Below are positions 9,712 through 17,891 of a stretch of DNA of 64,000 nucleotides, piece by piece. A program made the position numbers and the translations under genes. The DNA is from Paucibacter_B soli (lineage in GTDB: Bacteria; Pseudomonadota; Gammaproteobacteria; Burkholderiales; Burkholderiaceae_C): positions 155,777-219,776 of the forward strand of contig NZ_JBBHJW010000012.1 in NCBI RefSeq assembly GCF_037482845.1. The letters are read 5' to 3'. Each line of letters opens with the position of its first letter. The first letter of the stretch is position 1. The notes under the pieces are model-generated. The model was not told where the DNA came from. It saw only the letters and a list, made by a program, of their open reading frames with translations, and searched no databases.

Positions 9712-12510
9712 TCAGGGCGCTCGCAGTGGCAGCTCCAGCGTGAAGCGGCTGCCCTGCCCCGGCTCGCTGCTGACGCGGATGCGCCCGCCCAGCAGGGTCT
9801 CGACGATGTTGTGGCAGATCGACAGCCCCAGGCCACTGCCGCCCTGGCCGAATTTGGTGGTGAAGAAGGGCTCGAAGACGCGCTCCTGCACGGCCGCGCT
9901 CATGCCCTGGCCGTTGTCGGCCACCCACAGCGCCAGGCGGTCGGGGCCCAGGGCCTGGGCGCCGAGCTCGATCCGCCCGTCGTCGCGGCCCTCGAAGGCA
10001 TGGGCCATGGCATTGTTGATGAGTATCAACAGCACCTGCCCCACCTCGCCGGGGTAACCGTCCATGCGCAGCTCTGCGGGCACTTGCAGGGTCAGCGTGA
10101 GGCCGGCGCGGCGCAGCGCCAGGCCCATGGTCTGCGCGCATTGCTCGCACAGCTGGGCCAGCGAGAATGCGCGCCTTTGCTCGGCGCTGCGGTCCACCGC
10201 CACCTGCTTGAAGCTGCGCACCAGCGAGGCCGCCGCGTCCATGCTGCGCTCGATCACCTCCAGGCCCTGCACATGCTGGTCGGCAAAGCGCTGCCAGTCC
10301 GAGCGCCGCAGCGCACCCTGCGCCAGTTTGGCGTTGAACTCGCGCGCGCTGCCCAGCAGGGTGCTAGCCAGCAGCAGGCTGTTGCCGATCGGCGTGTTCA
10401 GCTCATGCGCCACGCCGGCCACCATCGAGCCCAGCGCGGCGAGCTTCTCCTGCGCCATCACATGGCGCTGCAGATCGGACAGACGCCGGTAGGCGCGCGC
10501 ATTGTCGAGCGCGATCGCCGCGTAGGCGCCCAGGCTGCGGAAGGCCAGGGTCTCGCGTTCGCCATAGGCCGGCAGATGCAGCGATTGCACCGTGATCACG
10601 CCGATCACGCGCTCGCCCACCCGCAGCGGGGCGAACATCATCGCCTGCATGGCGCTGGTGCCGGGCACCTGGTAATGCTCGCGCGGCAGATCGGCGCTGG
10701 TGAGGACGAGCTCGCGCGCCTCGCGCACGCAGCGCGCCGAGTAGCTGCGCGCGTCGTCCAGCGCAATGGGCGGGTCGACAAAGGGCTGGCCATCCTCCAT
10801 GCCGAAGGCGCAGTAGAGCTGGGTGCCGCCCTCGTCGAGCAGGTAGACCGCCATGCTGTCGACCTCGATGAGCGCATGCACATGGCGCTCCAGCACGGCC
10901 AGCACGCGTTCGGTCTCAAGCTCGGCGGTGAGCTCGCGCCCGACCTCGCTGAGATTGAGCAGCACCTCGTGCGTGCCGCGCAGGGCCTGGAAGCGCGCCG
11001 CCTCCGATTCGGCCAGCTGGCGCAGATGCTCGCTGTCGGCGCGCGCCCGTTCGATCTGGTGATGGGTGTGCAGCGCCAGCGAACGCTGGCCTGCCTCCTC
11101 GGTGAAGCGTTGCTGGCGCAGCACGCCGGCGCGTTGCGACAGCTCGTACGCCTGCCGGTAGCCGCCCGCCAGCGCATGGGCACGCGCCGCCGCCTCCAGC
11201 AACTGGGGCGGCGGCACAAAGCCCTCGACGGCCTCGGCACGCGCTATGGCCTGCTGATAGCAATGCAGGGCCTGCTGCGGCGAGCCGGTATCGGCCAGGC
11301 TCACCTCGCCCAGGATCCAGAGCAGATCGACGCTGGTTTCCAGCTGGCCTTGCGCCAGCTGCAGGCCCGCCTCGGCAGCGCTGCGCGCCTCGGCATGGCG
11401 GCCCAGCGCCAGCAGCGCGCGCGCGCGCCCCAGCAGCGCGTCGATCTTCAGATCGTTGGCATCGGCATGCAAGGCGCGCTGCATCAGCGCGTCGAAGGCC
11501 TGCAGCGCCGCCTCGGTGCGGCCATCGTCCTGCTCGGTATGGGCCAGGTATTTGAGCGCCAGCGCGGCGGTGCGCGAGGCCGGATGCGGGCCCAGCATGC
11601 GCAGGCAATCCTGCAGCTGCGCGCGCGCCTCGTCGCGGCGCCCCAGTCGCCTGAGCGTCTCGCCTGTCTGCGCCATGCACAGCGCCATCGAGGCCGGCCA
11701 GCCGGCCTCGCGCGCCAGCGTCAGGCCGCGCGTCAGCCATTCCATCGCGGCCTGGAACTCGCTCATGCCCCAGTAGGCGCGGCCGAGGTTGCTGGCCAAT
11801 GCGATGGCGCGGCGCAACTGGCCGGTCTGCTGCGAGAGCTCGAAGGCCCGCGTCATGGCGGCGATGGCGCCGGGAAACTCGGCGCCCATGCCCGCCACCA
11901 GGCCCTGCAGATCGGCCACGGCGGCGCCCACCACCGGGCTCAGGCTCTCGACGTCCAGGCCCAGCAGCGCCGCCCAGGTCTGGCGCGCGCCGGAGAGCTC
12001 GCGAAAGGCATCGGCCCGGCCCTGCACCGCCTGCAGCAACAGCAGGCGCTCGCCATCGCCGGCGCGCCGGGCGCAGTCCATGCCCTGGCCCAGCTCGGCA
12101 TGCGCCCGCTGCATCTCGCCCTGGTCGGCCGCCAGCGTGGCGGCGAGGAGATGGGCGTCGGCGCAGCCGATCTCGTCCTGCTGCGCCCGCAAGCCGCTCA
12201 GCGCCGCGTCCAGCAGCGCGCGCGCCGCCTCCAAATCCATCGCCTGCAGCGCCAGCTCGGCGCGCACCAGCTGCATGCGCGCGCGCCAGGCGGCCTGCGC
12301 GGGCACCGGCCAGCCGGAGCCCGCCAGGCCCTGCTCGACCTGCTCGGCCAGCCGCTGTGCACACACGCCGTCGCATTGGCGCAAGGCCCAGGCCAGCTGT
12401 GCCTGCAGGCCCAGGCTCGGGCCCTGCTGCAAGGCCTGCTCCAGCCGCGCGCGTTCTTCCGCCGGCAGGAAAAGCGGGGGTGCGGCGGGCGCGCTCATCG
12501 CCATGCTCAT
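9712..12510 (-). CDS. Soluble TPR-GAF sensor histidine kinase (upstream paralogue)
   Basis: Protein of 932 residues with the same domain order as its neighbour: helical TPR-like repeats (about 1-450), coiled coil, GAF domain, H-box VAGVAHELNTPIGN with His near residue 701, and a C-terminal ATPase domain (NNAMAHAF, DNGQGMS, GGSGLGLSICHN, GQGSRFTLELPL). The kinase halves of the two paralogues are near-identical over long runs while the repeat halves have diverged, which suggests different inputs and a shared output. The ATG overlaps the stop of the upstream dehydrogenase by one base (TGATG), so the kinase is translationally coupled to a metabolic gene. No cognate regulator is seen in the window. 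Confidence 0.85.
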   Translation of the reverse strand: MSMAMSAPAAPPLFLPAEERARLEQALQQGPSLGLQAQLAWALRQCDGVCAQRLAEQVEQGLAGSGWPVPAQAAWRARMQLVRAELALQAMDLEAARALLDAALSGLRAQQDEIGCADAHLLAATLAADQGEMQRAHAELGQGMDCARRAGDGERLLLLQAVQGRADAFRELSGARQTWAALLGLDVESLSPVVGAAVADLQGLVAGMGAEFPGAIAAMTRAFELSQQTGQLRRAIALASNLGRAYWGMSEFQAAMEWLTRGLTLAREAGWPASMALCMAQTGETLRRLGRRDEARAQLQDCLRMLGPHPASRTAALALKYLAHTEQDDGRTEAALQAFDALMQRALHADANDLKIDALLGRARALLALGRHAEARSAAEAGLQLAQGQLETSVDLLWILGEVSLADTGSPQQALHCYQQAIARAEAVEGFVPPPQLLEAAARAHALAGGYRQAYELSQRAGVLRQQRFTEEAGQRSLALHTHHQIERARADSEHLRQLAESEAARFQALRGTHEVLLNLSEVGRELTAELETERVLAVLERHVHALIEVDSMAVYLLDEGGTQLYCAFGMEDGQPFVDPPIALDDARSYSARCVREARELVLTSADLPREHYQVPGTSAMQAMMFAPLRVGERVIGVITVQSLHLPAYGERETLAFRSLGAYAAIALDNARAYRRLSDLQRHVMAQEKLAALGSMVAGVAHELNTPIGNSLLLASTLLGSAREFNAKLAQGALRRSDWQRFADQHVQGLEVIERSMDAAASLVRSFKQVAVDRSAEQRRAFSLAQLCEQCAQTMGLALRRAGLTLTLQVPAELRMDGYPGEVGQVLLILINNAMAHAFEGRDDGRIELGAQALGPDRLALWVADNGQGMSAAVQERVFEPFFTTKFGQGGSGLGLSICHNIVETLLGGRIRVSSEPGQGSRFTLELPLRAP

Positions 12511-13451
12511 CAGTAGCCGCGCATGCGTGCCACCAGATGCTGCAGCGGCGCGCCGCGGCGCAGCGCCGCCAGGTTCTCGGCCACCACCAGCGCGGCGCTG
12601 CGCGCATCGGTCTGCGCCGCCGTATGCGGCAGCACGGTCACGCGCGGATGGCGCCAGAAGCGATGCGCGGGCGGCAGCGGCTCGACGGCGAATACGTCCA
12701 GCAGCGCATGGCCGATCTGGCCGCTGTCCAGCGCCGCCAGCAGGGCGGCCTCATCGACATGGGCGCCGCGCGCCAGGTTCACCAAACTGGCGCCCGGCTT
12801 GCACGCGGCCAGGCGCGGCGCATCGAAAAAACCCTGCGTCTGCGGCGTCAGCGGCAGCAGGTTGATGAGGGTGTCGGCGCCGGCCAGGGCCTCGGCCAGC
12901 CCGGCCTCGCCATGCCAGCAACGCACGCCGTCCAGCCGGCGCGGGCTGCGGCTCCAGCCGCCCACCGCATAGCCCTGCGAGGCCAGCGCGGTGGCGACGC
13001 GCCCGCCCAATTCGCCCAGGCCCAGCACCAGCACCGACCATTCCTGCGCGCGCAGCTGCGGCAGCGGCCGCCACAAGGCCTCACGCTGCTGCGCCTGCAG
13101 GCGCAAGAAGCCGCGGTGCAGCCCCAGCACCGCCCACAGCGCGGTGTGCACCATGGCCTCGTGCATGGCCGGGTCGACCATGCGCGCCAGCGGCGCCTCG
13201 GCGGGCAGCGTCGGGTCGCCAAGCAGCTTGTCCACCCCCGCCCAGAGCGACTGGATCAGGCGCAGATTCGGCAGGCCCTGCAGGCTGCCATGGGGCGGAT
13301 TGGCGACGATGGCGGCCTCCACCGCGGCCGCCTCGGCGGCATTGCGCGGCGGCTCCAGCAACCATTCCTCGCCGGGCATGGCGGCCTGCAAGGCCTGCAG
13401 CCAGGCCTGCTGCTCGCCCTCGGCCCAACGCCCCAGCAACAAAAGACTCAT
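12510..13451 (-). CDS. D-isomer-specific 2-hydroxyacid dehydrogenase (GhrA-like glyoxylate/hydroxypyruvate reductase)
   Basis: NAD(P)H-dependent cytoplasmic reductase of 313 residues, the size of GhrA. Visible features are the Rossmann glycine motif (LGLGELGGRVA), the substrate-binding region NLLPLTPQT, catalytic Arg in NLARGAHVDE, Glu in FAVEPLP and His in TVLPHTA. The start chosen is the ATG at 13451 that overlaps the pncC stop (TGATG); the frame stays open upstream but only through the coding sequence of pncC. Its own stop overlaps the next kinase start in the same way. Likely substrates are glyoxylate or hydroxypyruvate; the exact 2-ketoacid cannot be told from sequence. Confidence 0.87.
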   Translation of the reverse strand: MSLLLLGRWAEGEQQAWLQALQAAMPGEEWLLEPPRNAAEAAAVEAAIVANPPHGSLQGLPNLRLIQSLWAGVDKLLGDPTLPAEAPLARMVDPAMHEAMVHTALWAVLGLHRGFLRLQAQQREALWRPLPQLRAQEWSVLVLGLGELGGRVATALASQGYAVGGWSRSPRRLDGVRCWHGEAGLAEALAGADTLINLLPLTPQTQGFFDAPRLAACKPGASLVNLARGAHVDEAALLAALDSGQIGHALLDVFAVEPLPPAHRFWRHPRVTVLPHTAAQTDARSAALVVAENLAALRRGAPLQHLVARMRGY

Positions 13452-13951
13452 CAGCTGTCCCGGTCCTCCAGGGCCTCGCACAGGGCCGTCAGGCCGGCGC
13501 GCACGGTGGCCATGCGCACTTCGCAGCGATCGCCCGGGAACAGCTCCTTCCACACACGCACCGGCTTGCCGGCATGCACGAGCGCCAGCCACACCGTGCC
13601 CACCGGCTTGCCCTCGCTACCGCCGCTGGGGCCGGCGATGCCGGTGACGGCCAGCGCCCAGTCGATCGGCGCATGCGCCATCAGGCCGCGCGCCATGTGC
13701 TGGGCCACCTCGCCGCTGACCGAGCCATGCAGCGCGATCAGCGCCGCCGGCACGCCCAGCAGCTCGGTCTTGGCCTGGTCGCTATAGCTCACCACGCCAC
13801 GCTCGAACCATTCGCTGGAGCCAGCCAGGCTGGTGCAGGCGGCGGCGATCAGGCCGCCGGTGCAGGACTCGGCCGTGCCCATGCGCTCGCGGCGCTGTAT
13901 CAGGGCCAGGGCAATGCGATCGATCAGCTCGGACTCGTCGGGGAACAACAT
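13451..13951 (-). CDS. pncC: Nicotinamide-nucleotide amidase (CinA C-terminal family)
   Basis: Deamidates nicotinamide mononucleotide to nicotinate mononucleotide in NAD recycling. The 166-residue protein is the stand-alone CinA C-terminal domain, close to E. coli PncC in length. Family landmarks are TAESCTGGL near residue 30, the VVSYSDQAKTELLGV segment, and AVTGIAGPSGG(S)EGKPVGTVW. The start is the ATG at 13951, five bases downstream of the pgpA stop. It belongs to the thiL-pgpA-pncC run, a common beta/gammaproteobacterial order. Overlapping stop/start junctions continue into the dehydrogenase gene. Confidence 0.93.
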   Translation of the reverse strand: MLFPDESELIDRIALALIQRRERMGTAESCTGGLIAAACTSLAGSSEWFERGVVSYSDQAKTELLGVPAALIALHGSVSGEVAQHMARGLMAHAPIDWALAVTGIAGPSGGSEGKPVGTVWLALVHAGKPVRVWKELFPGDRCEVRMATVRAGLTALCEALEDRDS

Positions 13952-13956
13952 GATGT

Positions 13957-14502
13957 TCAGCCTCCAAAAATAGCGCGCCACAGCGCCAACACGACTAGGG
14001 TACAGCCAGCCGCGACGAAATCGTCGAACAGGATGCCGAATCCCTGCGCCCAGCTGACGGCCACGCCACGCTCGCCCTTGAACAAGCGGTCGGCCCAGCC
14101 GACGGGGCCAGGTTTTGCCGCGTCGAAGAAACGGAACAGCGCAAAGGCCGCGGCCTGGCCCCAGAAGCCCGTTGGCATGACCAGCACCAGCACCAGCCAG
14201 AAGGCCAACACCTCGTCCCAGACGATCGCGCCCGGGTCCGGGGTGCGCAGATGGCGTGCGGTGACGGTGCAGGCCCACCAGCCGATCAGCGTGCCCAGGC
14301 CTATCACCCAGGCCCATAGCGCCGGCGTGAGCCAAACGTTCAGGAGCACAAAGGCCAGCCAGGCCCACAGCGTGCCCGCCGTGCCCGGTGCCTTGGGCGA
14401 GAGTCCGCTGCCAAAGCCCAGCGCCAGCCAATGCGCCGGATGCTCCAGCATGAAGGCGGCGCTGGCGCGGCGTGGGGCCAGGTCGTTTGCGTCGTCGTTC
14501 AT
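13957..14502 (-). CDS. pgpA: Phosphatidylglycerophosphatase A
   Basis: Inner-membrane phosphatase converting phosphatidylglycerol phosphate to phosphatidylglycerol. The 181-residue product has the family signature FGSGLSPKAPGTAGTLWA near residue 36, the acidic motif VWDEVLAFW, and RFFDAAKPGPVGWADR, with GERGVAVSWAQGFGILFDDFVAA near the C terminus. Several hydrophobic helices are visible. The start at 14502 overlaps the thiL stop in an ATGA arrangement, implying translational coupling. Confidence 0.95.
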   Translation of the reverse strand: MNDDANDLAPRRASAAFMLEHPAHWLALGFGSGLSPKAPGTAGTLWAWLAFVLLNVWLTPALWAWVIGLGTLIGWWACTVTARHLRTPDPGAIVWDEVLAFWLVLVLVMPTGFWGQAAAFALFRFFDAAKPGPVGWADRLFKGERGVAVSWAQGFGILFDDFVAAGCTLVVLALWRAIFGG

Positions 14503-15479
14503 GCTGTCTTGAAGTGATCGAAGGAAGGCATGGCCAGCGGCAAGACCTGGCCCTGGGCGTCGAGCAGGCGCAGGCCCGGCTCGGCCTCGATGCGGCCGAT
14601 GCGGGTGACCGGCGTGGCCGCCCGCGCGGCTGCGGCCTCCACGTCGGCGCGCCGGCCAGGCGCTGCGGTGAACACGAGTTCGTAGTCGTCGCCGCCGCTG
14701 AGCGTGCACATGCGCTGCAGGGCCAGGTCTTGCGCGGCCAGGATGTCGCTGCGCGGCAGCGCATCCACCTTCAGGCGGGCACCGACGCCGGAACGATTGA
14801 GGATATGGCTCAGATCGCCGCACAGGCCGTCCGACACGTCGATGGCGCTGCTGGCCAGGCCGCGCAGCGCCTGGCCCAGGGCCACGCGCGGCTGTGGCAA
14901 TTCCATCGCGCGGCGCACGCGTTCAAACGCATCGCCCGGCAGCGCCTGCGCGCCGCGGAATACTTCCAGCGCCAGGCGCGCATCGCCCAGCGTGCTGCCC
15001 GAGACATAGATGTCATCGCCGGCCTGCGCGCCACTGCGCAGCAAGGCCTGGCCGCGTGGCACCTCGCCCATCACCGTGATGCAAATGTTCAGCGGCCCGG
15101 CCGTCGTGTCGCCACCCACCAGGGCAATGCCATGCGCCTGCGCCAGCGCGAACAGCCCGCGTGCAAAGCCGGCCAGAAAAACCTCGTCGGCGCGTGGCAG
15201 GCTCAAGGCCAGGGTGAAGGCCCGCGGCGTGGCGCCGCAGGCCGCCAGATCGCTCAGATTCACCGCCAGCGCCTTGTGCCCCAGGCGCTCCGGCGCCACC
15301 GTGGAGAGGAAATGCCGCCCCTCCACCAACATGTCGCTGGACACCAGCCACTGCATGCCCGGCGTCGGATTGATGACCGCACAGTCATCGCCAATGCCCA
15401 CCGGCACTTCATCATCATCCGCCGCCAGCCGGCCCTGGCCCTCAAGAAAGAAGCGCTGGATCAGATCGAATTCACCCAT
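14499..15479 (-). CDS. thiL: Thiamine-monophosphate kinase
   Basis: Phosphorylates thiamine monophosphate to the active pyrophosphate cofactor. The 326-residue protein starts MGEFDLIQRFF and shows the AIR-synthase-like fold motifs GIGDDCAV, SSDMLVEGRHF, KALAVNLSDLAACGA, GGDTTAGP, SAIDVSDGLCGDL and SGGDDYELVF. The start at 15479 is fixed by this canonical N terminus. The region just upstream on the transcribed strand is C-rich (the plus strand carries eight consecutive G), with no clear ribosome site. It heads the thiL-pgpA-pncC-dehydrogenase-kinase series. Confidence 0.95.
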   Translation of the reverse strand: MGEFDLIQRFFLEGQGRLAADDDEVPVGIGDDCAVINPTPGMQWLVSSDMLVEGRHFLSTVAPERLGHKALAVNLSDLAACGATPRAFTLALSLPRADEVFLAGFARGLFALAQAHGIALVGGDTTAGPLNICITVMGEVPRGQALLRSGAQAGDDIYVSGSTLGDARLALEVFRGAQALPGDAFERVRRAMELPQPRVALGQALRGLASSAIDVSDGLCGDLSHILNRSGVGARLKVDALPRSDILAAQDLALQRMCTLSGGDDYELVFTAAPGRRADVEAAAARAATPVTRIGRIEAEPGLRLLDAQGQVLPLAMPSFDHFKTA

Positions 15480-15526
15480 GGGGGGGGATTGTGTCAGGGC
15501 GGGGGGGCGGGCGGCGGGACCGGGGG
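15480..15526 (+). other. G-rich tract with several G-runs (possible G-quadruplex)
   Basis: At least six G-runs of three or more lie within 47 bases on the plus strand, including runs of eight, seven and five. The tract sits immediately upstream of the thiL start and between thiL and the divergent carboxypeptidase gene. Quadruplex formation is inferred from run spacing only; it could affect promoter melting or be a sequencing-sensitive homopolymer region. Confidence 0.45.
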
Positions 15527-15533
15527 CAGCAAT

Positions 15534-15570
15534 AGGCTGATCTGAGTCGCTCGCGGTCCGGTGCCTGAAC
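15534..15570 (+). repeat. Left copy of a 37-bp near-identical direct repeat flanking dacA
   Basis: This segment (beginning AGGCTGATCTGAGTCGCTCG) matches 17012-17048 in the same orientation with about five substitutions. The two copies bracket the carboxypeptidase gene. A shorter piece of the same pattern (GGCTGGTCTGAG) recurs at 18572-18583. Origin is unknown: a dispersed intergenic repeat family is most likely. Confidence 0.7.
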
Positions 15571-15701
15571 TGCAGCAAGCGCCACCACAATCGGCAGAGT
15601 CACTCCATTGGCACAATGCCCCATCTGGCCGCATTGCGCCCCGTGCCGTTGCCAGCCCTTTCATGCTCCCAGCCGTCGCCCTTTTGAAAAAGCACCTCTC
15701 G

Positions 15702-16955
15702 ATGAATTCGCGCTTCCACTCCGCCTTCCGGCTTTCCGTCGTGCTTGCCAGCGCCTTCTTGGTCGCGGCGCCCACGACGGCCCTCAGCGCCCCGCACGCC
15801 AAGCCGCGCGCCGCCGCGCACAAACAAAAAAAGGCCACTGCCCCCGCCGAACCCGCGATGACCACCGACGCCAACGGGCAGTCGGTGCCGGTCCTCGCCA
15901 ACAAGGCCTGGGTGCTGATGGATTTCAATACCGGGCAGCTGCTGGCCTCGTCGAACCCGGACGAGCCGCTGCCGCCGGCGTCCCTGACCAAGATGATGAC
16001 CAGCTACCTGGTCGAGCAGGCGCTCAAGAGCGGCAAGGTCAAGCCGGGCGATCCGGTCACCATGAGCCTCAGCGCCTGGTGCCGCGGCGGCAAGGAGGGT
16101 GACAGCTGCATGTTCGTGCCTCTCAACGCGCAGGCGTCCCTGATGGACATGCTGCGCGGCGTGGTCATTGCCAGCGGCAACGACGCCTCCAAGGCCTTGG
16201 CAGAACACATTGGCGGCTCCGAGCCCGGCTTCGTGGCGATGATGAACACCGAGGCGAAGAAACTGGGCATGAGCAAGACCCAATTCGCGAACTCGGCCGG
16301 CCTGCCCGACCCCAACAACAAGGCATCGGCACGCGACCTGGCGGTGCTGGCGGCCGCCATCATCCGCAACAGCGCCGAGTACTACCCCATCTACGCCGAG
16401 CGGGAGTTCAGCTACAACGGCATCAAGCAAGGCAACCGCAATGCGCTGCTGTACACCGACCCCACGGTCGACGGACTCAAGACCGGGCACACCGACGAAG
16501 CGGGCTACTGCCTGACCGCATCGGCCAAGCGCAACGGCATGCGCCTGATCTCGGTCATCATGAATGCCGACAGCAAGCAGGCCCGCGCCGACCAGACGCG
16601 CGTGCTGTTCAACTGGGGCTACGCGAACTTCGAGCAAGCGTCCCCCGCACAGGCGGGCGCGACGCTCGCCAGCGCGAAGGTCACCTACGGCGTGGCGCCC
16701 ATGGTCAATGCAGGCATTGCACAGCCATGGACGCTGGTACTGCCCAAGGGACAGGCGGCCGCCGTCAAGACGGCCATCACGCTAAATCCGGCCATCGAGG
16801 CGCCGATCGCCAAGGGCGCCGTGATCGGCAAGGTCGTCGCCACGGCCAACGGAAAGCAACTCGGCGAGGCCCCCCTCGTCGCGCTCGCTGACGTGGAGCG
16901 CGCGGGCTTCTTCGAGCGTTTGCGTCAGCGCGTTGTCGGCTGGTTCTCGAAGTAA
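15702..16955 (+). CDS. dacA: D-alanyl-D-alanine carboxypeptidase, PBP5/6 family (S11)
   Basis: Periplasmic low-molecular-weight penicillin-binding protein that trims the terminal D-Ala from peptidoglycan pentapeptides. The 417-residue product has a signal peptide (cleavage near ALSA, residue 30), a Lys/Ala-rich linker, and an S11 domain with Ser 94-x-x-Lys 97 (ASLTK), Ser 158-Gly-Asn and Lys 260-Thr-Gly. A PBP5-type C-terminal beta domain runs from about residue 310, and the last residues (FFERLRQRVVGWFSK) form the amphipathic membrane anchor. The ATG at 15702 is preferred because it opens the signal peptide; an in-frame ATG at 15663 would extend it by 13 residues. The gene is flanked by direct repeats on both sides. 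Confidence 0.93.
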   Translation: MNSRFHSAFRLSVVLASAFLVAAPTTALSAPHAKPRAAAHKQKKATAPAEPAMTTDANGQSVPVLANKAWVLMDFNTGQLLASSNPDEPLPPASLTKMMTSYLVEQALKSGKVKPGDPVTMSLSAWCRGGKEGDSCMFVPLNAQASLMDMLRGVVIASGNDASKALAEHIGGSEPGFVAMMNTEAKKLGMSKTQFANSAGLPDPNNKASARDLAVLAAAIIRNSAEYYPIYAEREFSYNGIKQGNRNALLYTDPTVDGLKTGHTDEAGYCLTASAKRNGMRLISVIMNADSKQARADQTRVLFNWGYANFEQASPAQAGATLASAKVTYGVAPMVNAGIAQPWTLVLPKGQAAAVKTAITLNPAIEAPIAKGAVIGKVVATANGKQLGEAPLVALADVERAGFFERLRQRVVGWFSK

Positions 16956-17011
16956 GGCAGCTGGGGAGTGGCGGCGGCGAGCTATCGCTGTCAAGCGCGA
17001 CCGGCGCCAAC

Positions 17012-17048
17012 AGGCTGGTCTGAGTCGTTCGCGGTTCAGTGCCTGAGC
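17012..17048 (+). repeat. Right copy of the 37-bp direct repeat flanking dacA
   Basis: It matches 15534-15570 in the same orientation (AGGCTGGTCTGAGTCGTTCG at its start). It lies in the 220-base spacer between dacA and the convergent GST gene. The rest of this spacer (16956-17175) holds no gene and no terminator that I can see. Confidence 0.7.
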
Positions 17049-17175
17049 GACCGCGCCAGCCAAGACCAGCCATTCAGCTCCGCTGGCGTGACAGGCTCAA
17101 TTCGCTGCGAAGCAGTCGTCGAGCTTGCCAGCCCAGCCGACTGGATTGGGTCGATGGCGGGCAGCCAGGGCAGGG

Positions 17176-17865
17176 CTAGAGCGGCGGGAAGGGATTCACG
17201 CCATCCGTGGGCAACTTGTGCATGCAGGCAACGAACAGCGGGTTGACGAGCCATCCATCGAGCCACTGCCGTACCGATGGCAAGTCCAGCCTCGCAAACC
17301 ATCCCGGCTCCACGGCGGCGAACTGGCGAACGAAGGGCAGCACGGCCAAGTCGGTGGCGCACGGCGTGGCCCCTCCCAGGTAGGACGCCTTGTGCAGCCG
17401 TGCCTCAAGCGGCTCCAGAAGCACTCCCAGTGCCCTGTCGCGGTGTTCGTCTGGGGTGAGCATCTCATTTGCGTACCGTTGGGGGTACTTCCAGCGGTCC
17501 AGGTGACGCTTGAAATCGCCGTCATTTCGCTGCACAAGGTCAAGGTTCGCAGGCGACTGCGCCCTCGCCCACCAACCCTGTGCATCGGGTGCTGCCAGCG
17601 CCCAGCGCATGATGTCCCAACTCTCCTCGATCACGCAGCCATCGGGCAAGTGCAGCACCGGCACCGTAGCTTTGGGAGACAAGGCCAGCAAGCTTGCCGG
17701 CTTGTCGCGCAAGCTGACCTCCGCTGCCTCGAAGACCTGTCCAGCTTGCAGCAACGCCATTCGAGCGCGCATCGCATAGGGGCAGCGGCGAAAGGTGTAG
17801 AGCCGAGGCAAGAGCGGGCCTGAGGCGCAGAGAGGTGCCCGCGGCGTCAGCGTCGATGGGTGCAT
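17176..17865 (-). CDS. Glutathione S-transferase family protein
   Basis: Cytoplasmic GST-fold protein of 229 residues. The N-terminal thioredoxin-like domain has RLYTFRRCPYAMRARMAL, with the Cys-Pro-Tyr motif typical of GrxB-like or omega-type GSTs that use Cys rather than Ser/Tyr. A cis-Pro motif (KATVPVLHL) and the glutathione-gamma-glutamyl site (IEESWDIMRWAL) follow, then an all-alpha C-terminal domain ending in PFPPL. The ATG at 17865 is one of several possible starts; it leaves a 26-base gap after the GreA/B-like gene, so the two may be cotranscribed. The substrate is unknown. Confidence 0.78.
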   Translation of the reverse strand: MHPSTLTPRAPLCASGPLLPRLYTFRRCPYAMRARMALLQAGQVFEAAEVSLRDKPASLLALSPKATVPVLHLPDGCVIEESWDIMRWALAAPDAQGWWARAQSPANLDLVQRNDGDFKRHLDRWKYPQRYANEMLTPDEHRDRALGVLLEPLEARLHKASYLGGATPCATDLAVLPFVRQFAAVEPGWFARLDLPSVRQWLDGWLVNPLFVACMHKLPTDGVNPFPPL

Positions 17866-17891
17866 GGGTGTGGCGTGAACTTGCTGGCGGC

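Noticed and set aside
9811..12516. 901-codon plus-strand frame covering the upstream TPR-GAF kinase
   Set aside because: It lies antisense to a kinase with all conserved motifs; the product is Gln/Arg/His/Gly-rich and unrecognisable.
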